From assembly GCA_964367715.1 (NCBI GenBank), contig CAYIYO010000008.1, positions 1-48,258 on the forward strand: 48,258 bases of DNA. Reading direction: 5' to 3'. The stretch's first letter is position 1. Every line of letters begins with the position of its first letter. Made by a program: the position numbers and the translations under genes. Below are positions 41,001-48,258 of this stretch, one piece after another. Below the pieces are notes generated by a model. The model did not search any database. It was not told where the DNA came from and was given only the letters and a program-made list of their open reading frames with translations. Source of the stretch: CAYIYO01 sp964367715 (lineage in GTDB: Bacteria > Chlamydiota > Chlamydiia > Chlamydiales > Criblamydiaceae).

Positions 41001-43725
41001 GCGAGAGAAGCTCACCATTTTTACCGGGCCTTCGGGATCGGGAAAAAGCTCGCTTGCTTTTGATACCATCTATGCCGAAGGACAGCGCCGCTATATCGAG
41101 TCATTATCTTCGTATGCACGCCAATTCGTTAAACAGATGCCTAAGCCAAAAGTGGGACGTGCCGATGGCCTTTCGCCTGCGATTGCGATTGAACAAAAGG
41201 CACATGCGGGGAATCCGCGCTCTACCATTGGAACCATGACCGAGATTTACGATTATTTGCGTATTTTATATGCGCGGATTGGAATTCCACATGATCCTGA
41301 GACGGGAGAAGTCATTCGTTCCATTAGCAAAAGTTTTGTTGTGGAGCGCGTGTTGGCGTATCCTGAGGGAGAAAAGATTCAGATTTTGGCTCCGATTGAA
41401 TTGAAGAAAAACGAAAAATTTGAAGAAACAATCGTTCGTTTGCGCCGTCAGGGATTTGTTCGTATTCGTTTAAATGGCGTTTTTCATGATCTCGACGAAG
41501 AAAGTGCGACGATGGGATTTGATCGTAAGCGCAAAAATGAATTGATGCTTGTGATTGATCGAATCAAAGTGCAGGCGAGTATAAAAAATCGGGTGGCGGA
41601 AGCAATAGAAAATGCCGCTTCATTCGGGCAAAATACCCTTGTTGTGATGCGTGAAAATAATGAAGATGTGTTATTCAATCTTGCATTTTCTGTTGAAAGT
41701 ACCGGGAAATCCTATGCAACGATTACTCCGCATACCTTTGCATTCAACGTCAATGAAGGGATGTGCTTCGACTGCCAAGGACTGGGCTACCAATATGGGG
41801 CGAATCTGACACAGCGCGAAGATATTATGACCCATTCTGCATCTGCTCTCATGCAATTTTTGTGGTTGGATAAGCATACGAAAGGGGCATTTAAAGTCTT
41901 TGAATGCTTCCTTGATGCCGAAAAAATCGATCCTTTTAAAACGTTGATGGACCTTCCAAAAAATAAGATTGCGCTCTTATTAAATGGATCAGAAAAGGTG
42001 TACACCACGAAACAAGGATTAAAATTTTCTTGGATTGGAATCAATCACGTGTTGGCAAAGGCGGGACGCAGTGCGACGACAGAGATTCGACGGTCGTTAC
42101 TCCCCTTCCTTGATGAACATAGCTGTCCAACATGTAATGGTGCGCGCATCAATGCTATTGCCCGTCATGTGACGATCGAAGAGACGCCGATTCAGACCCT
42201 TTGTGCCCTGCCGATTGAAAAAGCGTTGGCTTTTGTGGAGAAGATAAAGCTGAAAAAGGCAGAAGGAAAGCTTCTTGAAGAGATTAAAGAGCAGCTCATC
42301 AGCCGTCTGATTTTTTTGTGTGAAGTCGGGCTTCATTATATCACTCTTGATCGAAGAGCGCCAACGCTTTCCGGTGGCGAGGCGCAGCGCATTCGCTTAG
42401 CGCGTCAGCTTGGAAGCGGCCTTACGGGTGTTCTCTATGTGTTGGACGAGCCGACGATTGGTCTTCATCCCCGCGACAATTCACGGCTTAATAACGCCCT
42501 CAAAAAGCTTAAAGAATTAGGGAATACCCTGCTCATGGTCGAGCATGATCCTTTAACGATCGCCACTGCGGACTACATTCTCGACTTCGGACCCCACGCG
42601 GGAGAATATGGTGGGCATATTACTGCGCGCGGAACGTACAAGCAGATTCTAAAAAACAAAGATTCTCTTACCGGCAATTACCTATCCGGAAGAAAAATGA
42701 TTCCTCTGCCGAAAAAGCGCCGTGTGCGTACAAAAGAGACACTGCAAATTATTAAAGCAAAAATTCATAATTTAAAGAATCTATCACTCAATATTCCTGT
42801 TGGCGTGTTGACGTGCATCACGGGAGTGTCGGGATCAGGAAAATCGACATTACTAGAAGAGGTGATTTTACCTGCAATCAAGAAAAGTATTCATCGCGAA
42901 GATGCGATCGACATGGGCTTTGCGAAGGTTAAAGGGATTAGCCATTTTGACCGCCTTCTGTCGATCGATCAGGCCCCGCTTGGACAAACTGTGCGTTCTA
43001 ATATTGGAACGTATGTAGAAGTTTTGCCACGCATTCGCGAATTTTTTGCGTCCCTTCCTGCGGCGCGAACCAAAGGGCTCCAAGGAAAGCATTTTAGCTA
43101 TAATCATCGACGCGGGATGTGCACGGCATGCTGGGGACTAGGATATAAACGCATCGAAATGCATTTCCTTCCCCCAGTGAAAGTCGTCTGCGATGAATGC
43201 CACGGCATGCGCCTTAATCCTCTTAGCCTAGAAGTTAAATATGCAGGAAAAAACTTTGGTGAAATTTTAGAACTGACCGTTGATCAGGCGATTATCCTTT
43301 TTGCGAATCATCCGCGCATCATAAGAATTCTAAATACGTTGAATGCTGTAGGATTGGGATATCTGAAGATTGGACAGGAAACGGCGACGTTGTCTGGTGG
43401 AGAGGCGCAGCGGATCAAGCTCAGCCGCGAGTTAAGCAAGCGTTCGACAGGAAAAACCCTTTACCTTTTAGATGAGCCAACGACAGGACTTCATAGCGAT
43501 GACATCAATAAGCTGCTTACGGTGCTTCATAAACTCGTGGATAAAGGCAATACCATGGTCATTATCGAACACAATCTTGATATGATAAAAAATGCTGACT
43601 ATGTCTTTGATTTGGGACCTGACGCAGGAGATAAAGGGGGGGAGTTGGTGTGTGAGGGAACGCCGGAAGAAATAGCCGCCTGCAACGCATCGCTTACAGG
43701 CAGCTATCTTAAAGTTCTTCTGTAG
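38047..43725 (+). CDS. uvrA: Double-length excinuclease ABC subunit A
   Basis: Damage-recognition ATPase of nucleotide excision repair. At 1892 residues it is about twice the usual 940, made of two complete UvrA units (about 1-955 and 958-1892). Walker A motifs start at residues 33, 640, 994 and 1593 (GVSGSGKS three times, GPSGSGKS once), and there are four LSGGEAQR signatures and four DEPxxGLH Walker B regions. Zinc-finger cysteine pairs occur in both halves (CPQC/CSLC and CTAC/CDEC). The start is GTG, with GAAGG upstream. A tandem-fused UvrA is known from Chlamydiae, where a single polypeptide may replace the homodimer. The 3' end overlaps a convergent unknown gene by 17 bases. Confidence 0.97.
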   Translation: MNTREIILKKVKVHNLKSVDLILSPNQLIAFTGVSGSGKSSMAFDTLYVEGQRRYIESLSPFARRQLGDMAKPDVEFVSGVTPTISIEQKTAGKNPRSTVGTMTEIYDYLRVLFARVAVPYCPVSGQPVTSQSKERIIRSVQSLPQGQRAVILAPFARGKKAEFKEDFQDLLRKGFTRARVDRTMVDLNNEVALDGNLAHDVDVVIDRLKIKTEENSRLAEAVINALNLGNGSCVVWNPDTEEEILYSTHAYSQESGLSYHSLEPQDFSFNSPAGMCERCNGMGIVKEFELDKIIDPTKSIADDCCIVASSYETVRYGNIYDNLAEQYKFSVKKPWKTLSDAAKHVFLYGTEKKWTRMQFVHPVTGARWTDHIQWRGVLWEAHQRYAEASSERYRKRLDVLMDIQECPSCHGARLKAYPAAAQLGGKKIHELTQMTVGNCLAFFEKLKLSPMEEVISEELLKEVRERLRFLEEVGLHYLTLDRTAPTLSGGEAQRVRLASQIGCGLVGITYILDEPSIGLHPRDNKRLLGTLKHLRDMGNTVIVVEHDEETIWNADCIVDFGPGPGSRGGEIVVKGTLQDLLQSAHSVTGQYLSGKRKIEIPKKRRRPGKECIQIVGATHHNLKNISVKFPLGVFTCVTGVSGSGKSSLITDILYPALANALHRAELTIGAHKKITGIEGIDKIIAIDQSPIGRNPRSNPSTYIKVFDEIRDLFSQLPESRARGYTAGRFSFNVKEGSCPQCGGMGMMRIDMDFMEDEWIECSLCQMRRFDHETLSIYYKGKNIYDVLEMEVEEALEFFSNIPSLKNKLNTLVRVGLGYIKLGQSSTTLSGGEAQRVKLAKELVRPSTGRTLYIFDEPTTGLHFHDIHHLLDVFQALVDKGNTLIVIEHNMDVVKTADWIIDLGPEGGSGGGELVAMGKPEAIAKMDTPSGEAIREILEHSPEKRTLEALKQGKKNKDKATTPIQEITIVGAEQHNLKHLDVVIPREKLTIFTGPSGSGKSSLAFDTIYAEGQRRYIESLSSYARQFVKQMPKPKVGRADGLSPAIAIEQKAHAGNPRSTIGTMTEIYDYLRILYARIGIPHDPETGEVIRSISKSFVVERVLAYPEGEKIQILAPIELKKNEKFEETIVRLRRQGFVRIRLNGVFHDLDEESATMGFDRKRKNELMLVIDRIKVQASIKNRVAEAIENAASFGQNTLVVMRENNEDVLFNLAFSVESTGKSYATITPHTFAFNVNEGMCFDCQGLGYQYGANLTQREDIMTHSASALMQFLWLDKHTKGAFKVFECFLDAEKIDPFKTLMDLPKNKIALLLNGSEKVYTTKQGLKFSWIGINHVLAKAGRSATTEIRRSLLPFLDEHSCPTCNGARINAIARHVTIEETPIQTLCALPIEKALAFVEKIKLKKAEGKLLEEIKEQLISRLIFLCEVGLHYITLDRRAPTLSGGEAQRIRLARQLGSGLTGVLYVLDEPTIGLHPRDNSRLNNALKKLKELGNTLLMVEHDPLTIATADYILDFGPHAGEYGGHITARGTYKQILKNKDSLTGNYLSGRKMIPLPKKRRVRTKETLQIIKAKIHNLKNLSLNIPVGVLTCITGVSGSGKSTLLEEVILPAIKKSIHREDAIDMGFAKVKGISHFDRLLSIDQAPLGQTVRSNIGTYVEVLPRIREFFASLPAARTKGLQGKHFSYNHRRGMCTACWGLGYKRIEMHFLPPVKVVCDECHGMRLNPLSLEVKYAGKNFGEILELTVDQAIILFANHPRIIRILNTLNAVGLGYLKIGQETATLSGGEAQRIKLSRELSKRSTGKTLYLLDEPTTGLHSDDINKLLTVLHKLVDKGNTMVIIEHNLDMIKNADYVFDLGPDAGDKGGELVCEGTPEEIAACNASLTGSYLKVLL

Positions 43726-44272
43726 TCATTTTTTCGCGTAATGCATTTATTTCTTGGGAGAGGGAGGGATCTTCCCTTATTTCGGGAATGTTACTGTAAC
43801 ACTCTTGCAGACGATCTAATATTTTAACAACGATATTAGTTAGTTGTTTTTGCTTTGCCTTTTCCGCACATTTATTTACATCTTTTATGATTTCTTTTAT
43901 TTGAGAGAAATAGTTAATCTCACTTAATTCTTCTAGAGTGGAAACATCGGAAAGAAGATGACTCTTATTAAGAGAAAAATATAACGAAAATTCCATGAAA
44001 CGAGCGCCTTCTTTAGGTGTTACGAACTCTTCGCCTGCGTAAGCTTCAAGAAGAGTATAGAAATCCACAACTAAAAGATCCGAAAATTCTCCTTTGACAT
44101 CTTTTTCAATAAATTCTCTGTAAATCCAGTTGTATTTTTCTTTTTTAAGCGAGTCATCTTTTTCATCACATGCTTCATTAAAAAGTCTGAGAAAACGCTC
44201 ATGGTTAAACTCCTTAACTTTTTCTCCATTTACCCCCTCGCTATGTAAATAATAATTATTTGAAATAAACAT
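43709..44272 (-). CDS. Unknown helical protein convergent with uvrA
   Basis: 187 residues, acidic and helical, Lys/Glu/Leu-rich, without signal peptide or membrane segment. No family is recognised. Its last codons overlap the end of uvrA on the other strand by 17 bases. The start ATG lies just next to the 88-bp palindrome at 44283, so its promoter must lie within or beyond that element, and the hairpin could fall in the 5' leader of its mRNA. Confidence 0.65.
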   Translation of the reverse strand: MFISNNYYLHSEGVNGEKVKEFNHERFLRLFNEACDEKDDSLKKEKYNWIYREFIEKDVKGEFSDLLVVDFYTLLEAYAGEEFVTPKEGARFMEFSLYFSLNKSHLLSDVSTLEELSEINYFSQIKEIIKDVNKCAEKAKQKQLTNIVVKILDRLQECYSNIPEIREDPSLSQEINALREKMTTEEL

Positions 44273-44282
44273 GATTATCTCC

Positions 44283-44370
44283 TATACCGCTCGTGATTCA
44301 AAATTTGATTTTTGGGCCGCGGGAGCTTTCACGCGGCCCAAAAATCAAATTTTGAACCACGAACGGTATA
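44283..44370. repeat. Repeat family C full palindrome (88 bp)
   Basis: Two 39-bp arms match at 37 positions around a 10-base loop (GGAGCTTTCA). The outer ends are TATACCGCTCGTGATTCA-like and the inner stem is GC-rich (GGGCCGCG/CGCGGCCC). It is the most complete copy of the family in the window. Confidence 0.92.
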
Positions 44371-44385
44371 ATTATACTGAATATA

Positions 44386-44422
44386 TATACCAAACGCCTT
44401 TTCAACTACCTCGTTCGGTATA
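44386..44422. repeat. Short family C-like hairpin (37 bp)
   Basis: TATACCAAACG pairs with CGTTCGGTATA at 10 of 11 positions. It may be an internally deleted copy of the neighbouring palindrome. Confidence 0.55.
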
Positions 44423-44448
44423 ACATATAGAATATTTATCGGTAGTCT

Positions 44449-44472
44449 AAAAATTGAATCACGAGCGGTATA
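44449..44472. repeat. Family C single arm
   Basis: AAAAATTGAATCACGAGCGGTATA, the right-arm orientation of the family. It could pair with other arms in the same spacer. Confidence 0.65.
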
Positions 44473-44555
44473 AATTGGTTTGAGTATAAACCGTGGAATC
44501 TGCGATAAGAAAACCGAATCGAGATCAAAATCAAAATATCTAAACAAGGAAAACA

Positions 44556-44882
44556 ATGACTGCACCTATCCTCTCAAAAAAGAAAGCAGACGCCATTTCT
44601 AACGGCGTATTTTTAATTTGCCTTGCACTTAATCTTTATTTTAATTTTTGGTGGCCTGGCATTCTTTTATCTTTGTGGGCGATGTTGGCAACGCGACAAT
44701 TTTTGACTGCGCGCCATTATGATTTGATTATCACTTCAGTGATCCTTTTGGGGCTGTTTACTATCTACTTTTTTCACCTGGAATGGTCAATTTTAATGCC
44801 TTCCCTCTTTTTTGTTGGTGGTATCTATATCATCTTTCGTGAATACTATTTCTCAGAAGAAAATTTCAATGACAGAGAATAA
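44556..44882 (+). CDS. Small membrane protein upstream of pknD
   Basis: 108 residues with about three or four hydrophobic segments (about 17-35, 35-52, 60-78, 80-97) and charged ends. Family unknown. AAGGAAAA precedes the ATG. It overlaps the following gene by 14 bases and heads a probable three-gene unit ending with pknD, so it could be a membrane anchor or a substrate of the kinase; this is inferred from context only. Confidence 0.72.
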   Translation: MTAPILSKKKADAISNGVFLICLALNLYFNFWWPGILLSLWAMLATRQFLTARHYDLIITSVILLGLFTIYFFHLEWSILMPSLFFVGGIYIIFREYYFSEENFNDRE

Positions 44883-45291
44883 GATAGGGATGGCATTAAT
44901 TCATGTCGCAGAAGTACATCTTCGCCGCGAGGGCAGAAAGCATCTTTTTCTTCGTCGTGTAGAGCCGCAGAAGTACCGGTGGTTCATTGAGGAAGAAGGT
45001 GGGGAAAAAGCGACCCTTGTTGAAGCGGATACTATTGAAGAAGCGATCCGATTGGGACGACGGGAGTGGAAGCTTTATTGCTTTCGTTTCCTTAACTGTG
45101 GATTTCGGTATTCGTTGCCTGAACGGGATGAACACGGAATGAATGCATTATTTCATCAGATGCAAGCATCTTATGGAACGTCCAATGGAATTTATTTCGA
45201 CGAGGAGATGGGGAATAACTGTTTTGTGAATTTTGCTTCTCAAGAAGCGTTAACCCTTTGGAAGCAATTACAAAAGGAAGGGAGATTATAA
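44869..45291 (+). CDS. Unknown soluble protein between membrane protein and pknD
   Basis: 141 residues from the ATG at 44869, which overlaps the previous gene. The frame is open further upstream to 44812, but that would overlap more and has no better ribosome site. Basic N-terminal half (VHLRREGRKHLFLRRVEP), then a compact alpha/beta part with FDEEMGNNCFVNF. No family is recognised. pknD starts 13 bases after its stop. Confidence 0.7.
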   Translation: MTENKIGMALIHVAEVHLRREGRKHLFLRRVEPQKYRWFIEEEGGEKATLVEADTIEEAIRLGRREWKLYCFRFLNCGFRYSLPERDEHGMNALFHQMQASYGTSNGIYFDEEMGNNCFVNFASQEALTLWKQLQKEGRL

Positions 45292-45304
45292 CTCCCCATA
45301 GAAC

Positions 45305-48190
45305 ATGACCAACGATGAAAAAAACGACACCACCGAAGGCTCCTTCTCATTAGTCCATGGGCACATCCCCAAAAGTGAGGAGGTGCAGTTCAATATTGGT
45401 CCTTATCAGGTCCTTTCTAGTATTGGAAAAGGGGGAATGGGAGAGGTTTTTCTTGCCTATGACACTCTTTGTGGGAGAAGGATCGCGCTTAAACGCATCC
45501 GCCCCGACCTTCTCGATTTTAAACAGATCAACTATCGTTTTCTCAAAGAAGCGCACATTACGTGCCAGCTCACACATCCTTCTATTATTCCAATCTATGC
45601 CATCCACAAAGAGGGCAAAGAAGTTTATTATACCATGCCGTTTGTGCAGGGAGAAACATTAAAAGAAATTTTAAAAAAAACAAAGGCACAGGTCCGTAAA
45701 GGGGAAAAGCTCGATTATATCGGAAGCTCTATTCCTGCTTTGATGCGCATCTTTGTCAGCATTTCCCAAGCGGTGGCATATGCACATTCTAAAGACGTTC
45801 TACATCGCGACCTTAAGCCCGAAAATATTATTGTGGGGCCTTACGGCGAAGTGTTAATTCTCGATTGGGGCTTGGCAAAGCTAGTACGCCAGCCTGAAGA
45901 GAATGCGCTGGAAGAACCTAAAGGACATTCTAGCTTGAGTGGATTGACTCTTGTGGGGAAGATCGTAGGAACCGTTAGCTATATGGCGCCAGAGCGCGCG
46001 CAGGGGTTGTCGGCGACCTTTCAAACCGACATCTACTCTCTTGGTGTGATCCTTTATCAACTACTCACGCTGCGCCTTCCTTTTCGACGAAAGTCGTTGC
46101 AGGAGTTTCGTAAAAGTGCAGGTAAAGAGCCTGTGCGAGATCCCGCGGATGTCGCTCCTTATCGAGATGTTCCCCGAATTTTGGCGCGCATGGCAGTCAA
46201 GTGTTTGTCGACCGATCCTTCCCAGCGCTATGCTAGCGTCGATGCGTTATTGTTTGATCTGCAAAGTTATTTGGAAGGACGAGCAGAGTGGTTTCAGCTT
46301 GCTGAGCTTCGTCCTGACAGCAAAAAAGACTGGGAATTTCAGGAGAATGTTTTTTTTGCGGAGCATATGGCAATTACGCGAACGGCAGAGACGTCAGATT
46401 GGATGCATTTGATGATTTCCAAGGCCTCTTTTGCGGAAAATATACGATTGGAAGCGAAGATTAAAATTGGTGCGCGAGGTCATGGGATTGGTTTCCTTCT
46501 CAATGTGCCTGAGGCGACAGAGCGCCGCCATCTTAATGATGGGTATTGTTTGTGGCTTGGATCGGATTTATCTCCCTCAACAAAGCTTCTGCGATCGACT
46601 GTAGAGGTGCTACAGGCTCCTGAGGTTGAGCTTGTGCGTGGCCAGTGGTATGATGTGCGGATCGATAAAATTGATGACCATTTGCATATCTATCTCAACG
46701 ATGTTCTTCAATTTTCCTATATTAGTCACCTTCCCCTTTTTGGTACCCACGTCGGATTGTTGGCGCGCGATGTCGATTATGAAATCACTAATTTTCATGT
46801 GTCGATTGGCGCGCAGAATATTATGGTCAAATGCTTGGCGGTTCCAGATGCCTTTCTTGCGCACAAGGATTATGCGACAGCGTTGAGTGAATACCGTCGA
46901 ATTGGCTATGCATTTGTTGGCCGAGCAGAGGGAAGGGAAGCACTTTTTCGTGCAGGAATCACCCTGTTGGAACAGGCCAGAAATTGTTCGGTTCCAGCAA
47001 AAGCAGTGGAGCTGTATGACGAAGCCTTGCTAGAGTTTGAAAAGCTTCATAGTACTCCGGGAGCTCCCCTCGAATATCTAGGAAAAGCCCTTGTATACCA
47101 GATGTTGCATGAATACGAAGAGGAAATCAAATGCTTTGAGTTAGCATACCGTCGCTATCCGAATCATCCACTCCTTCATGTGCTGCAAGAGCATATTCTT
47201 TACCGTATGCACGAGTGCTCACGCCATCATCGTATGGCAACCTACCAGTTTGTTTTGTTGGGCACCCGCCACCTCCCTAATGTTGCTAATAGTAAGCATG
47301 TGAAGCGACTCTTCACTAGCCTAAAAAAATATTGGGAACCCCTGCCTTTTCTTGCGGAAGATCCTTCAATTGTCACATCGGAATTTTTGAGTAACCTCCA
47401 ATTCAGTATCCAGCTCGCGTTTTGGCTTGATAAACCCTACATTTTAGAAGAGGTTTTGGTCGAGGCACTAGAGATGTCGCCGCCTTCTTCAACAATTGTC
47501 GGCAACATTCTTTTTGCACTGCTTAATATGAAACAGTTTGAGCTAGCGAAAGAATGTTTAGAAAAAGTCAAACAATGTGTTACCTCTGCCGATCATACTC
47601 TCCACCACACGGTCGCCTGCGTGAAAGCGGTTATAGCCAATCAGCCTAATGCGCTACTATTTAGCCCTGTAATGACCGTGGATGAAGAAAGGGCAGCTCT
47701 TCTCTTAATTGATCAGGCTCTTGAAGAAAGGACGATCAACTCTGCAAAAATATGCATTGCGCATGCATTGAAAGCCGACATGTCTCCTACTTCCCGTCAA
47801 TCCTTTGAAGTACGCCTTGTAACCGCCTTGCTAATAGAAAAAAATTGGGCGGAAGCAGGGAAAATCTTCCATCGTTACTCTATTGAGATGTTAAGTCAAG
47901 AGAGTTCGCCTTTTTTCTCTCTTTACGGAATTTGGCTACATGCATCGGAAGGGAAAGAACTGGCACAAATTCATTTTAATAGTGTACTGGAAACAACCTA
48001 TCCACGCAGTTGGACACTTCTGGGCCATTTTTTAAGTGGAAAAATTAATGAGCAACACGTTTGGTTTAAACGTGCCTTTGAATGGGAAAAGCGCCAGCTG
48101 TACCAGCAGCTCATTCTTTTTTATGAGTGTTCAGAAAATCACACACTTGCAACCTATTATCGTGTCCAATCCCAATCAGAATATTTGTAA
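45305..48190 (+). CDS. pknD: PknD-like serine/threonine protein kinase with LamG-like domain
   Basis: 961 residues. The kinase domain (about 32-345) is intact: glycine loop GKGGMG (41-46), ATP lysine Lys63 (ALKRI), HRDLKPEN (167-174, catalytic Asp169), and DWG (187-189) in place of DFG. A beta-sandwich domain of the LamG/DUF1080 type follows (about 360-510), then about 450 residues of TPR-like helices. This architecture and length (about 930) are those of chlamydial PknD, reported to phosphorylate itself and type III secretion components. It is the only clearly active kinase in the window, in contrast to Pkn1. A family A repeat starts across its stop codon. Confidence 0.94.
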   Translation: MTNDEKNDTTEGSFSLVHGHIPKSEEVQFNIGPYQVLSSIGKGGMGEVFLAYDTLCGRRIALKRIRPDLLDFKQINYRFLKEAHITCQLTHPSIIPIYAIHKEGKEVYYTMPFVQGETLKEILKKTKAQVRKGEKLDYIGSSIPALMRIFVSISQAVAYAHSKDVLHRDLKPENIIVGPYGEVLILDWGLAKLVRQPEENALEEPKGHSSLSGLTLVGKIVGTVSYMAPERAQGLSATFQTDIYSLGVILYQLLTLRLPFRRKSLQEFRKSAGKEPVRDPADVAPYRDVPRILARMAVKCLSTDPSQRYASVDALLFDLQSYLEGRAEWFQLAELRPDSKKDWEFQENVFFAEHMAITRTAETSDWMHLMISKASFAENIRLEAKIKIGARGHGIGFLLNVPEATERRHLNDGYCLWLGSDLSPSTKLLRSTVEVLQAPEVELVRGQWYDVRIDKIDDHLHIYLNDVLQFSYISHLPLFGTHVGLLARDVDYEITNFHVSIGAQNIMVKCLAVPDAFLAHKDYATALSEYRRIGYAFVGRAEGREALFRAGITLLEQARNCSVPAKAVELYDEALLEFEKLHSTPGAPLEYLGKALVYQMLHEYEEEIKCFELAYRRYPNHPLLHVLQEHILYRMHECSRHHRMATYQFVLLGTRHLPNVANSKHVKRLFTSLKKYWEPLPFLAEDPSIVTSEFLSNLQFSIQLAFWLDKPYILEEVLVEALEMSPPSSTIVGNILFALLNMKQFELAKECLEKVKQCVTSADHTLHHTVACVKAVIANQPNALLFSPVMTVDEERAALLLIDQALEERTINSAKICIAHALKADMSPTSRQSFEVRLVTALLIEKNWAEAGKIFHRYSIEMLSQESSPFFSLYGIWLHASEGKELAQIHFNSVLETTYPRSWTLLGHFLSGKINEQHVWFKRAFEWEKRQLYQQLILFYECSENHTLATYYRVQSQSEYL

Positions 48191-48258
48191 TCGGTCACGG
48201 GGTCGGTCATAAGTTTTTCATCGCTGCCGCGCATACGCGTCAAGCTATAAAATAAATT
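48187..48258. repeat. Repeat family A, copy 3, cut by the window edge
   Basis: Starts GTAATCGGTCACGG, where the TAA is also the pknD stop codon. GGTCATAAGTTTTTCATCGC is the reverse complement of the internal block of copies 1 and 2. The last part resembles the left half of copy 2. The right end is outside the window. Confidence 0.75.

Larger units (their letters stand above)
44273..44555. other. Palindrome-dense intergenic region
   Basis: 283 bases without a credible gene, holding one 88-bp near-perfect hairpin, a 37-bp hairpin and a single family C arm. It separates two divergently read small genes, so promoters for both must also lie here. Confidence 0.75.

Noticed and set aside
44283..44370. 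88-bp palindrome as a rho-independent terminator
   Set aside because: The T run is on the 5' side and pairs with A on the 3' side, so no free U tract follows the stem.
44329..44565. A 78-codon open frame on the minus strand in the palindrome-rich spacer
   Set aside because: Its sequence is the translation of family C arms and has no ribosome site; not a gene.
1..48258. CRISPR array, rRNA genes, phage genes or an intact insertion sequence
   Set aside because: No regularly spaced direct repeats, rRNA-like sequence, transposase, integrase or phage structural gene was found.

Overview
The window looks like chromosome of an environmental chlamydia (order Parachlamydiales or a relative), not a classical Chlamydiaceae genome. 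The chlamydial signs are a double-length UvrA with four ATPase modules, a Pkn1-type protein (kinase-like plus FGE-sulfatase domain), a PknD-type kinase with a LamG-like domain, the order yidC-dnaA-(ahcY-tRNA-Pro)-lgt, the rpmJ-rpsN-DUF2147 block, and neighbouring pyk and uvrA. Similarity of these orders to C. trachomatis (roughly CT250-252, CT052-055, CT784-788, CT332-333) is from memory. S-adenosylhomocysteinase, System II cytochrome c assembly genes and many palindromic repeats point to a larger-genome environmental lineage. Genus cannot be fixed from the sequence alone.

Layout. 1-3.4 kb: minus-strand operon of a TPR-like exported protein, Pkn1 and a low-molecular-weight tyrosine phosphatase. 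3.4-10.2 kb: a MITE-like element, then yidC, dnaA, ahcY, tRNA-Pro(UGG) with terminator, and lgt. 10.2-12.2 kb: an AT-rich island with two tandem paralogues of unknown family; the first carries three PPPY repeats and poly-C tracts. 12.2-13.2 kb: ferredoxin and a DUF1858-HesB Fe-S carrier. 13.4-18.8 kb: minus-strand sucA-sucB-lpd operon for the 2-oxoglutarate dehydrogenase complex. 18.9-23.4 kb: lipoprotein, ResB and CcsA. 23.4-25.1 kb: acidic coiled-coil protein and HemW. 25.1-28.3 kb: UvrD/Rep-type helicase, rnpA, rpmH, and divergent rpmJ-rpsN; rpmH and rpmJ are small genes read directly from the sequence. 28.4-32.2 kb: DUF2147 protein, GYF_2 membrane protein, an Asp23/AmaP-like pair, and pyruvate kinase. 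32.3-38 kb: unknown exported proteins and a 942-residue protein with a papain-like QGxxGSC motif. 38-43.7 kb: uvrA. 43.7-48.2 kb: unknown genes and pknD.

The most unusual material is of three kinds. First, host-interaction candidates: the PPPY-repeat protein, its paralogue, and the papain-like protein. Second, a network of palindromic elements placed at gene ends, some supplying the stop codon and last residues of a neighbouring gene, one nested in another. Third, a Pkn1 whose catalytic HRD motif reads HAG, suggesting a pseudokinase, beside a tyrosine phosphatase and at a distance from an intact PknD.
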